From NCBI GenBank assembly GCA_964371615.1, contig CAYJMS010000004.1, positions 186,001 to 250,000 on the forward strand: 64,000 bases of DNA, in the 5' to 3' direction. Under the pieces are notes generated by a model. That model saw only the letters and a program-made list of their open reading frames with translations, was not told the origin of the DNA and did not search any database. The DNA comes from SpSt-333 sp964371615 (GTDB lineage: Bacteria; Bacteroidota; Ignavibacteria; UBA10030; UBA8401). The translations under genes and the position numbers were made by a program. Within the stretch, counting starts at the first letter, position 1. Each line of letters starts with the position of its first letter. Of the stretch, positions 36,262 through 43,897 are shown piece after piece.

Positions 36262-37527
36262 CTATATTTTTTCAAGCGTACACCACCGGTGGATGAACAA
36301 CACCAATGCCGCCGCAGTTTTTTCAATTTCTTCGATTGTAATCTGCTCCTGGTTCGAATGGGCATATTTCAAACTCCCCGCACCCATCACCACCGTTGGA
36401 ATGCCAAGAGCATTATTGTACCGCCATGCATCGCATGCCGCAGTCATTGCGGATATTTCCGGAGTCCGGTGAATGCCTTCCATTGCAGCACTCAATTCGA
36501 CAACTAACGGATGATCCACAGGAATTTCATTTCCGTCATTATTCAGCATGTTGAATTTCAATTCAAAATTTTCGCGGAGCCATAGATGTGATGACGATTT
36601 TATCGCGTCGATCATTCCCTGCTGCACCTCTTTAATGGTAGAATTCGGCAAGAATCCAAAGACACCTTTGACCGTTGCAGTACCGGGTGCGGTCGCCGGC
36701 CAATCACCGGCGTTCATCATTCCAAAGGTGACCGGCATCGGATTCTCAAATCGGTCGAATAGGGTGTTCTTTCCTCTGGAGGCAGCCAATAAGCGATTAT
36801 GATACTGCTCAATTACATCCATTGCTTTTATTGATTCTTTCAAAGCGCTGACAACATCCGATGCCCTTCCGCTGTGGCCTGGTTTTCCGTAACAGGTCAG
36901 TTCAAACCATACCGCACCACGGACTGCAGGATAGATTGAATATTCCGATGCCTCTAAGACTATGGCCGCATCCGCCTTTACCGGGTGCAGAGTCATGAAC
37001 AGTGTTCCATTCCCGCCGTTCTCTTCCTCGACGACGAAATCGAACCAGACGTTTCCGCGTGGTCGCAGTCCGAGTTTTTTTAAGATCCGGATTACGAGAT
37101 ACAAAACGGCGATCTGCCCTTTATCGTCACAGGCTCCTCTTCCATACAAAATTCCGTCTTTCACCACCGGATCGAACGGGCGTTCCTGATTCTTCGATGG
37201 TGGGACAACATCGCTGTGGGCATTAAGGATGAGACTTTTTGCAGTTTCGGGTGAGGAACCTTTGAGGGACATTCGGAGATTCTGTGTATCGTAATAGTTC
37301 AATCCTTCCATCGGCCAACTATACAATGGATGATCCTTGAAGGATTCCGGTATCTGCATCAGCACCGATTCGTCACAATATGGAGAGAGTGTTGAATGTA
37401 TGAACCGATTCACCGGACCTTCGCTTCCTCGTATCGATGGGAACCGGATCAGATCGGATAAAAATAGCACCGTCTGTTCTTGCAGTTCGGTTATTACATT
37501 CTTGATATCTTTGGAAGACAAATCCAT
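36262..37527 (-). CDS. M20-family metallohydrolase (ArgE/DapE-like amidohydrolase/peptidase)
   Basis: 421 residues. The metal-binding pattern of M20 enzymes is complete: LNAHSDVVPP (His and Asp), LYGRGACDDKG (bridging Asp), VVEEENGG (Glu catalytic base and ligand), EASEYS and a C-terminal His. A dimerisation insert with GKPGHSGR lies at about 215-330. These enzymes hydrolyse N-acyl amino acids, dipeptides or similar amides in the cytoplasm. The neighbouring class III aminotransferase suggests an amino or N-acyl compound is processed along with sugar acids, as inference. It starts 1 nt after the preceding dehydrogenase stop. Confidence 0.9.
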   Translation of the reverse strand: MDLSSKDIKNVITELQEQTVLFLSDLIRFPSIRGSEGPVNRFIHSTLSPYCDESVLMQIPESFKDHPLYSWPMEGLNYYDTQNLRMSLKGSSPETAKSLILNAHSDVVPPSKNQERPFDPVVKDGILYGRGACDDKGQIAVLYLVIRILKKLGLRPRGNVWFDFVVEEENGGNGTLFMTLHPVKADAAIVLEASEYSIYPAVRGAVWFELTCYGKPGHSGRASDVVSALKESIKAMDVIEQYHNRLLAASRGKNTLFDRFENPMPVTFGMMNAGDWPATAPGTATVKGVFGFLPNSTIKEVQQGMIDAIKSSSHLWLRENFELKFNMLNNDGNEIPVDHPLVVELSAAMEGIHRTPEISAMTAACDAWRYNNALGIPTVVMGAGSLKYAHSNQEQITIEEIEKTAAALVLFIHRWCTLEKI

Positions 37528-37528
37528 A

Positions 37529-38533
37529 TTATTCTTTTTTACCAGCTATTGTATTGATGGGATAACGAGGCGCAAGTCCGTCTAAATGTCGAAAAACATC
37601 CTCGATAATTTTTTCCCGGATACTCCAACCGGCATCCTCTGAGTACCAGGCAAGGTGTGGTGTTAACACGATGTTCGGAATGTCACGCAGGACAAAATCC
37701 TGTGAGGGTGGTTCTTTTTCAAAGACATCGATACCCGCTCCGGCGATCCATTTTTCCGTACACGCTTTAGCGAGTGCTTCCGCATTGATTATCGAACCGC
37801 GGGAGGTGTTTACGATGATCGCGGTAGATTTCATCATGCGAAGTTCTGATTCTCCGATGTAATGGAAAGTCGATTTGTTCAATGAGGGATGGAGTGTAAT
37901 GATATCCGAATTGGATAGGACTTCCTTGAGTGGCACACATGTGATACCGAGATCGTTTTGTCGTTTTTCGCTAAGAAAAGGATCGCATACCAACACATTC
38001 ATGTTCAATCCACGCAGCATCTGCAGCACGATACTGCCGATCCTTCCACAACCTATGATTCCTGCCGTTCGATATGACAACCTATTAATCGGGATAACTT
38101 TTGAAAAATCCCATTGTCCCTTCTCCACGGAATCGTTGAAACTGATAAGCTGTTGGGCGAATTTTCTGTAACAACCGAGGATCAACATCAATGCCTGTTC
38201 GGCGACTTCTTCGCGGCAATAATCGGGAACGTAGCACACTTGGATTCCGAATTCAGTCGCCGATTCTATATCGATGTTATCGTATCCCGCTCCATGCCGA
38301 ATGATGAGAGTGCAGTTCTTCAGAGATGACAGTACTTCCCGATTCAATGGGGCCATATTGACGATGATGATATCGGCATCGGCAATAGTATTGATCAACT
38401 GCTTCACTGGGACATGTTTGAGTTGATGAACGGAGAATTCTACCGGAGCTTCCGACAGTTTATTGGATTCCCAATTGAGGTCTTGTTCGATGTAATCTGT
38501 GACAGCGATCTTAAATTTCTTTTGAGGATTCAC
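37529..38533 (-). CDS. D-isomer-specific 2-hydroxyacid dehydrogenase (C-terminal-binding-protein-like)
   Basis: About 334 residues from the GTG at 38533, 2 nt past the kinase stop, with GGAAGGG about 13 nt upstream. A longer frame from 38599 would overlap the kinase. The NAD-binding motif is GIIGCGRIGSIVLQML. The catalytic set is present: Arg in VNTSRGSI, Glu in DVFEKEPP and His in LTPHLAWYS. The family reduces 2-oxo acids to D-2-hydroxyacids or the reverse. The CtBP-like subgroup often occurs in sugar-acid operons. It may act on 2-oxo acid intermediates of this pathway. Confidence 0.9.
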   Translation of the reverse strand: MNPQKKFKIAVTDYIEQDLNWESNKLSEAPVEFSVHQLKHVPVKQLINTIADADIIIVNMAPLNREVLSSLKNCTLIIRHGAGYDNIDIESATEFGIQVCYVPDYCREEVAEQALMLILGCYRKFAQQLISFNDSVEKGQWDFSKVIPINRLSYRTAGIIGCGRIGSIVLQMLRGLNMNVLVCDPFLSEKRQNDLGITCVPLKEVLSNSDIITLHPSLNKSTFHYIGESELRMMKSTAIIVNTSRGSIINAEALAKACTEKWIAGAGIDVFEKEPPSQDFVLRDIPNIVLTPHLAWYSEDAGWSIREKIIEDVFRHLDGLAPRYPINTIAGKKE

Positions 38534-38535
38534 GG

Positions 38536-39564
38536 TTATCGTTGCACCCTTCCTGATGCTTCTCCCTGCATTAACGCTTTGACTTCCTGGGTGGTACAAC
38601 TGTTAAAATCACCCGGAATGGAATGTTTGAGACATGCAGCGGCTGTTGCAAATTCCAACGCTTGTGCATCGTCTTGCAGAGCGATCAGACCGTAGATCAG
38701 ACCACCGGCAAATGAATCCCCCGTACCAACCCGATCGACAATATTTTCTATTTCATATCGTTTTGCCGTAAAAAATTCCTTGCGATTATGTAGACAACCC
38801 GACCATCCATTGCGTGAAGCACTCTTACTCTCGCGCAATGTCACGGCAATTTTTTTGACATTGGGAAATTCGTTCAGAACCTGTTCACACAACCGTGAGT
38901 AGGAATCAATGGAGATTGTTCCCGAGTGCACATCGGCGTCGGACTTAATGCCCAGTGCTTTCTGGCAGTCCTCTTCGTTGGCAATAATGACATCGACCTG
39001 TTGTACTATCTCCCGCATGACATCGGACGCACTTTTTCCATAACGCCACAGTTTTGCACGATAATTCAGATCACACGAGACTGTAGCGCCTGCACGTCGT
39101 GCAGCTGCCACGGCTTCAAAACATTCTTTGGCAGCGGAACTCGATAATGCTGGCGTAATTCCCGTGAAATGAAACCACTGGCAATTATCAAAGACAGCAT
39201 TCCAAGGAATGTCTCCTTTTGCCACTTCGGCAATCGACGAATGCATTCGGTCATAAACAACTTTGGATGGTCGTTGATTTGCCCCGCTTTCAAGAAAATA
39301 AATGCCGAGCCTCTCTCCTTTGCGCTGGATATACTTGGTACCAACACCTTTTGCTAGAATCGCTTCTATTGCTGCATTGCCGATCGCATTATTCGGAATT
39401 AGTGTTGCAAATTCCGTCGACAACCCATAGTTCGACAGAGAAACAAGTACATTGGCTTCTCCTCCTCCGAAGGTCGCTTCGAACATCGGCGATTGAAGAA
39501 TCCGTTCATAACCGGGAGATTTCAAACGAAGCATTATTTCGCCAAAAGCCACGATGTTTTTCAT
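38536..39564 (-). CDS. kdgK: 2-keto-3-deoxygluconate (KDG) kinase, PfkB family
   Basis: 342 residues. The ribokinase-family motifs are FGGGEANVLVSLSNYG at the N-terminus and VGTGDSFAGGLIYGL with the catalytic Asp at the C-terminus. The opening VAFGEIMLRL and the YDR segment match bacterial KdgK, which phosphorylates 2-keto-3-deoxygluconate to KDPG with ATP. The gene directly upstream encodes a KDPG-type aldolase, which would cleave the product to pyruvate and glyceraldehyde-3-phosphate. This pairing gives good support to the call. 2-keto-3-deoxygalactonate kinases can look alike. Confidence 0.9.
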   Translation of the reverse strand: MKNIVAFGEIMLRLKSPGYERILQSPMFEATFGGGEANVLVSLSNYGLSTEFATLIPNNAIGNAAIEAILAKGVGTKYIQRKGERLGIYFLESGANQRPSKVVYDRMHSSIAEVAKGDIPWNAVFDNCQWFHFTGITPALSSSAAKECFEAVAAARRAGATVSCDLNYRAKLWRYGKSASDVMREIVQQVDVIIANEEDCQKALGIKSDADVHSGTISIDSYSRLCEQVLNEFPNVKKIAVTLRESKSASRNGWSGCLHNRKEFFTAKRYEIENIVDRVGTGDSFAGGLIYGLIALQDDAQALEFATAAACLKHSIPGDFNSCTTQEVKALMQGEASGRVQR

Positions 39565-39594
39565 ACATTTTTAATCATCAATTGTTCTTGATAC

Positions 39595-40572
39595 TCAGTT
39601 TTGCAGAAGATGCACTGCAAAACCTGCGAATTCTTTTTCCATGTAGATGGAGATTAATTTGCCGTCTTTCTCAGATTTTCTATCGGGCAGTACTTTGTAC
39701 CCGCGTTGTTCTAAAAAGTGCATTGATCGTCGTATTGAATGGGTACCGATCGCAATATGGCCGTTCGCTCCGAGAAATGGTTTCTTCGTAAATTCAAACG
39801 ATGAACCGACAAATACCGACGTTGATCCCTCTTTAACGGACATATGTAACATATCGCTCAATTGACGGGATTGAGAAAGTGCGGTCGATTCATCCGGGCA
39901 ATTGATACCGATATGCTTCAATTCGAATCCAAGCATGGTATCAATGGCATTTTGTGTGAGCAACCGGATCTCTTCAAAATTCTCGGATTGGATAAGATCA
40001 GCCCGCACCATCCAGCTCCCTCCGCATGCCAGTACATTCTGCTGATTGAGATACGCCATCAGATTCGTTTGGTGAATCCCTCCCGTTGGAATGAATTTGA
40101 TCTTTTTATAAGGGCCGCTGAGAGCTTTGAGATATTCTACGCCCCCCAAACCTTCGGCAGGAAAGAGCTTTAGATTTTCCAAACCCATTTCGAGTGCTGT
40201 TTCGATATCGGTTGGTGTGGCGACGCCGGGAATGACCGGAATGTTCTTTGATAGGCAGAATTCAACGACCGCGCGGTTGAATCCCGGTGTGACAATAAAT
40301 TTTGCCCCGGAATTGACGGCCATCGCCGCCTGATCCCTTGTCAAAACCGTTCCGGCTCCCAACAGAATGTTCGGAAACGCGAGTGCTATTTTTTGTAATG
40401 CCAAGGCTGCGCCATCCGTACGAAATGTTATTTCCATGCACGGTAATCCGCCATTCACCAGTGCGCGTGCTAAATTCTCGCCGTATTCCGGCTTTTCTAT
40501 AACAACAACAGGAATTATTCCAAGAAGAGATAGCGTATCTATAATAGAGGACATAGGTGTGCTCTCATGCAT
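39595..40572 (-). CDS. eda: KDPG/KHG aldolase fused to a VOC-like C-terminal domain
   Basis: 325 residues. Residues about 7-215 are a class I KDPG aldolase: catalytic Glu in CMEITFRTD, GAGTVLT, and the Schiff-base Lys in LKLFPAE. Residues about 218-325 form a VOC-like half (LKHIGINCPDE, GHIAIGTHSIRRSMHFLEQRG), a fusion known in some bacterial Eda proteins, of unknown purpose. It cleaves KDPG or 4-hydroxy-2-oxoglutarate to pyruvate plus an aldehyde. The ATG at 40572 overlaps the aminotransferase stop; an internal ATG at 40554 is also possible. It supplies the lower end of an Entner-Doudoroff-like uronate route with the adjacent KDG kinase. Confidence 0.9.
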   Translation of the reverse strand: MHESTPMSSIIDTLSLLGIIPVVVIEKPEYGENLARALVNGGLPCMEITFRTDGAALALQKIALAFPNILLGAGTVLTRDQAAMAVNSGAKFIVTPGFNRAVVEFCLSKNIPVIPGVATPTDIETALEMGLENLKLFPAEGLGGVEYLKALSGPYKKIKFIPTGGIHQTNLMAYLNQQNVLACGGSWMVRADLIQSENFEEIRLLTQNAIDTMLGFELKHIGINCPDESTALSQSRQLSDMLHMSVKEGSTSVFVGSSFEFTKKPFLGANGHIAIGTHSIRRSMHFLEQRGYKVLPDRKSEKDGKLISIYMEKEFAGFAVHLLQN

Positions 40573-41879
40573 TATATTAATGACATTGCTTTATCAAGAA
40601 TTTCAATTCCAAGATCACATTCTGCTTCGGTGATAATCAGCGGCGGTGCTATTCGGATAACATTGCCGTAGAGTCCGACCCGTCCCAACATCAGCCCATA
40701 TGTTGCCGCCATACGAATGATCTTTAACGTCAGATCCGGTGAAGGTTCTTTGCTTTCTTTCGACTGAACAATTTCAATCCCCCGTGCAAGCCCTATTCCG
40801 CGGACATCACCGACGAATGCATATTTATGCTTCAACTGTTCCATGCGTATCTGCAAATACTTTCCGGCTGCTAATGCGTTATCGGGAAGGTTCTCATCTT
40901 CCATGATATCCAACACTGCGAGCGCTGCTGCACTCGCGAGCGGATTCCCTCCGGTAGTACTGGACATCTCCCCGGGTTTCATGCATTCAAATATTTTGCT
41001 TTCACCCACGAGTGCTGATGTCGGCATACCACTACCGATTCCTTTACCGATACAGATCATGTTGGGTGATATGCTTTCCCATTCAATAGCATGCATCTTT
41101 CCGGTTCGACCGAATGAAGATTGAACTTCATCGACGATCAACAGCAGACCGCGCTCTTTCGTCCACTTCTCCAACTCCTTCATCCATCCTTCCGGCGGAT
41201 TGATGAAGCCGGCCCCTCCTTGATACGGTTCGGTAATGACCGAACCAAGATCGCCAGACGAACTCGATTCCACGATCCGATCAAGCGCTTTGATACAATG
41301 GAAATTGCATTCAGGAAATTTTTTATCGTAAATACAGCGGTAGCAATACGCATACGGTGCAATTACTCCACCAGGGACCGGCGGCCCAAACTTTCGTCGT
41401 GTATTGGCATTTCCTGCGACGCTCATGGGACCATACGTCCGACCATGGAATGCACCATAAAACGCCAATATTTCGTGCTTCCCGGAATATCGTTTTGCAA
41501 TTCTGATTGCTGCTTCCGTCGCTTCAGCACCGGTTGTCAGAAAAAATACCCGGTCAAGATTTTCCGGAAGAGTTTCTGCTAAACGTTTTGATAACTCTAT
41601 CCGCTCCGGTGTTGGGAATGAATAGCAATTCATCAGCCGACCTGCTTGTTTGCGAATCGCCTCGACGTGTTTCGGATGTGAGTGACCTATGTTAGTGACA
41701 AGCACACCGGAGGTGAAGTCAAGGTATTTATTCCCATCAACATCATAGATCCATACCCCTTCGGCACGGTCCCATACGACTGGCACTTGGTCTCCCATTG
41801 AAGGCGGCTCAAATTGTTTTGCAAGGGCGAGTAATTCTGATGATTTTGGACCGGGGATATTTCGCTTGATTAGTTTCAT
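40572..41879 (-). CDS. Class III (PLP-dependent) aminotransferase, 4-aminobutyrate aminotransferase-like
   Basis: 435 residues. Class III features are present: TTGAEATEAAIRIAK, FYGAFHGRT, LLIVDEVQSSFGRTG with the PLP-binding Asp, and CIGKGIGSGMPTSALVG with the catalytic Lys. The CYRCIYDKKFPEC insert with several Cys is shared by a subgroup near 4-aminobutyrate and acetylornithine aminotransferases. It would move an amino group from an omega- or alpha-amine to a 2-oxo acid. It is the promoter-proximal gene of the long minus-strand run. There is no clear Shine-Dalgarno; instead a regulator palindrome ends only 7 nt before the ATG. Confidence 0.9.
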   Translation of the reverse strand: MKLIKRNIPGPKSSELLALAKQFEPPSMGDQVPVVWDRAEGVWIYDVDGNKYLDFTSGVLVTNIGHSHPKHVEAIRKQAGRLMNCYSFPTPERIELSKRLAETLPENLDRVFFLTTGAEATEAAIRIAKRYSGKHEILAFYGAFHGRTYGPMSVAGNANTRRKFGPPVPGGVIAPYAYCYRCIYDKKFPECNFHCIKALDRIVESSSSGDLGSVITEPYQGGAGFINPPEGWMKELEKWTKERGLLLIVDEVQSSFGRTGKMHAIEWESISPNMICIGKGIGSGMPTSALVGESKIFECMKPGEMSSTTGGNPLASAAALAVLDIMEDENLPDNALAAGKYLQIRMEQLKHKYAFVGDVRGIGLARGIEIVQSKESKEPSPDLTLKIIRMAATYGLMLGRVGLYGNVIRIAPPLIITEAECDLGIEILDKAMSLI

Positions 41880-41886
41880 ATTGAGA

Positions 41887-41912
41887 TTTCACATTGTGAA
41901 ACAACGTTTTAC
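41887..41912. promoter_or_regulatory. Double palindromic operator in the 5' leader of the leftward operon
   Basis: TTTCACATTGTGAAA (41887-41901) is a palindrome centred on T94. GTGAAACAACGTTTTAC (41896-41912) is a second, overlapping dyad sharing the GTGAAAC half-site. TGAAAC/GTTTCA half-sites resemble those of KdgR-type IclR regulators. The site covers the region from the predicted transcript start to just before the aminotransferase ATG. Confidence 0.75.
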
Positions 41913-41918
41913 TATTTG

Positions 41919-41947
41919 AATATACAGTTAGGTCATAATTATGTCAA
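41919..41947 (-). promoter_or_regulatory. Promoter of the leftward catabolic gene run
   Basis: On the minus strand, TTGACA (41942-41947) and TATATT (41919-41924) are 17 bp apart, a near-perfect sigma-70 type promoter. Transcription would begin near 41912, exactly at the edge of the double palindrome, which fits repression by a bound regulator. Confidence 0.78.
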
Positions 41948-41986
41948 GTTAATTCGATGATTTGCAAAATATATTTACGAAATGAT

Positions 41987-42015
41987 TTGCATTTATTTCG
42001 CTAAATATTTATTAT
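41987..42015 (+). promoter_or_regulatory. Promoter of the IclR-family regulator and rightward operon
   Basis: TTGCAT (41987-41992) and TATTAT (42010-42015) with a 17-bp spacer. The predicted start is near 42022, just before the palindrome at 42027-42043. The geometry mirrors that of the divergent promoter. Confidence 0.65.
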
Positions 42016-42026
42016 TGCATATCAAC

Positions 42027-42043
42027 GTTTTACATTGTGAAAC
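42027..42043. promoter_or_regulatory. Palindromic operator upstream of the IclR-family gene
   Basis: GTTTTACATTGTGAAAC is an imperfect palindrome (GTTTYACA-T-TGTRAAAC pattern) and shares ACATTGTGAAAC with the left operator. It lies 17 nt before the regulator's ATG, which suggests autoregulation. Confidence 0.75.
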
Positions 42044-42060
42044 ACTTTTAGGGAATCAAT

Positions 42061-42843
42061 ATGGGAAAGTCAGTTAAAGTGCTTGAAAAAGCTTTTCATA
42101 TTCTGGAGCAGCTGAATATTGAAGATGTCTTGTCGCTGAAAGAAATTGCCGAACGCACCGATATTCCCAAACCAACAGCTTCTCGAATACTGGACACTAT
42201 GCAGTCTCTCGGATATATCGAGCAAGACTCGGTAAGTCATCGGTTTCGACTCGGAAGCAATTTCTTGGCGCTCGCAAAAAGGAGTAACGCTTCGAACGAT
42301 GTGATGGTGATTGCCGAACCCTTCATGAAGAAATTACATGCGGCATTCGGTGAGACGGTGAACCTTGCCCGGCTTCATGATGCACAAATAGTCTACGTTC
42401 GGATCCTTGAATCCCGAAACGCCTTCAGGATCAGCGATAATATCGGTGACCGTGCTTCGATACATTCCACGGCGATCGGTAAGGCGCTTGGAGCCTACCT
42501 GCCTAAAGAGAAACTCAACGAGATGATCACCAGTTGTAGATTTACACAGTTTACTCGAAAAACCATTTTGGATGAACTGAGTCTCCGAAAACATCTTGTC
42601 ATAGTGAAGCAGAATGGGTACGCATTGGATAATGAAGAGGGACACGATGGTGTCATCTGCGTTGGTGCTCCAATTTTCAATAAGGATAATTTACCGTTTG
42701 CAGCTATTAGTATCTCTATGCCCAAGGTGCGTGCAAAGAAGACGGTTCTCAACAAGGTCGTACAAGAATTACAGAAGGTGTCGATGCAAATTTCCCTTGA
42801 ACTTGGGGTAACCGACATCCGCAAGTGTTTGGATCAATCATAA
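42061..42843 (+). CDS. IclR-family transcriptional regulator
   Basis: 260 residues. A winged helix-turn-helix lies at residues 1-65 (SLKEIAERTDIPKPTASRIL as recognition helix, then LGYIEQD). The IclR effector domain follows (about 80-250), with the typical IHSTAIGKALGAYL and DNEEGHDGVICVGAPIF motifs. TAGGGAA gives a good RBS before the ATG. The family includes KdgR, which responds to KDG and controls pectin/uronate genes; the KDG kinase and aldolase encoded across the divergent promoter make a KDG-type effector plausible. The two palindromes in the intergenic region are its likely binding sites. Confidence 0.93.
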   Translation: MGKSVKVLEKAFHILEQLNIEDVLSLKEIAERTDIPKPTASRILDTMQSLGYIEQDSVSHRFRLGSNFLALAKRSNASNDVMVIAEPFMKKLHAAFGETVNLARLHDAQIVYVRILESRNAFRISDNIGDRASIHSTAIGKALGAYLPKEKLNEMITSCRFTQFTRKTILDELSLRKHLVIVKQNGYALDNEEGHDGVICVGAPIFNKDNLPFAAISISMPKVRAKKTVLNKVVQELQKVSMQISLELGVTDIRKCLDQS

Positions 42844-42855
42844 TCATATTTCATC

Positions 42856-43881
42856 ATGGACGACAGCCGGTTGAACTTAGGAATTATTGGTTCTGGTTTT
42901 ATCGCTCGCACACACGCCCATTCGATCACCACCACACTACACCATGCTCGCCTTACGGGCATTGCCGGCGGATCGAGAGCATCCGATGTGGCAAATGAAT
43001 TTTCCATACGCTGTTTTCGTGATCCATTAGAATTGGTGTCAAACAGCGACATCGATGCCGTCATCATTGCAACACCTCACCACCTCCATACGGAGCATGC
43101 GCTACTTGCGGCTGAACACGGAAAACATGTGCTTGTAGAAAAGCCCATGGCACTGTCGGTCAGAGATTGTAATTCGATCATCGATGCCTGTAGAAACAAT
43201 AGAGTGAAATTGATGGTGGCATTTACACAACGATATCGCATGACTAATCGTATGGCGTTCGATATCATTCAATCCGGCAGGATCGGCAACGTGATTATGA
43301 TTCAAGAACAGGCGCTCATCCCCAACGGGTCATCGGCATTCCCGAAATGGCAGCAATCAAAGGAAAATCTGGGAATCCTCTTCGGATATGGTATCCATAA
43401 TATCGATAAACTTCGATGGTTTCTGCAAGATGACCCATCATCAATCTCGGCACAACTGAACAGAAATGATAACGGTATTGAAACCAGTACTATGGCGACA
43501 ATTCGATGGCGGAATGGGGTTTTGTCCAATGTATGGAGCAGCGTAGAAATGATCCCTCCGGGTTTTCCAAATTCCTCTTTTCGTTCACTCGTCGTCGGAG
43601 AAAAGGGGCTCCTTGATGTTGACGGGTATGGCAAATTGAGGATCTTGGAAAATAGTCAGAATTGGAAAACTCTTTTTATTCAACCTCCAATTGATTGGCG
43701 CGGTAACGGTATGTTCTCCGTTGAGCGATTAGGCTCATTTTCGATGCAAAATCAACAATTTGTTGAAAGCATAATAAATAATTCCGAACCCTCGGTTACC
43801 GGTTATGACGGAATGCGTGCCGTTGCAATAGCGCTTGATATTTATAGGGCAGCAGATACAAATACGACAATTTCTTATTAA
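42856..43881 (+). CDS. Gfo/Idh/MocA-family oxidoreductase
   Basis: 341 residues with the Rossmann motif IIGSGFIARTHAHSI and the family motif GKHVLVEKPMALS. The C-terminal half has the usual GYGIHNIDKLRWFL segment. It probably oxidises a sugar or sugar derivative with NAD(P). It follows the regulator gene by 12 nt, with little Shine-Dalgarno sequence, so translation may depend on the upstream gene. Together with the downstream amidohydrolases (possible lactonases) it could give sugar to lactone to acid steps; the exact substrate is unknown. It is not a close copy of the family member at 31575. Confidence 0.9.
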   Translation: MDDSRLNLGIIGSGFIARTHAHSITTTLHHARLTGIAGGSRASDVANEFSIRCFRDPLELVSNSDIDAVIIATPHHLHTEHALLAAEHGKHVLVEKPMALSVRDCNSIIDACRNNRVKLMVAFTQRYRMTNRMAFDIIQSGRIGNVIMIQEQALIPNGSSAFPKWQQSKENLGILFGYGIHNIDKLRWFLQDDPSSISAQLNRNDNGIETSTMATIRWRNGVLSNVWSSVEMIPPGFPNSSFRSLVVGEKGLLDVDGYGKLRILENSQNWKTLFIQPPIDWRGNGMFSVERLGSFSMQNQQFVESIINNSEPSVTGYDGMRAVAIALDIYRAADTNTTISY

Positions 43882-43897
43882 AGGAGATTTTTACGTC

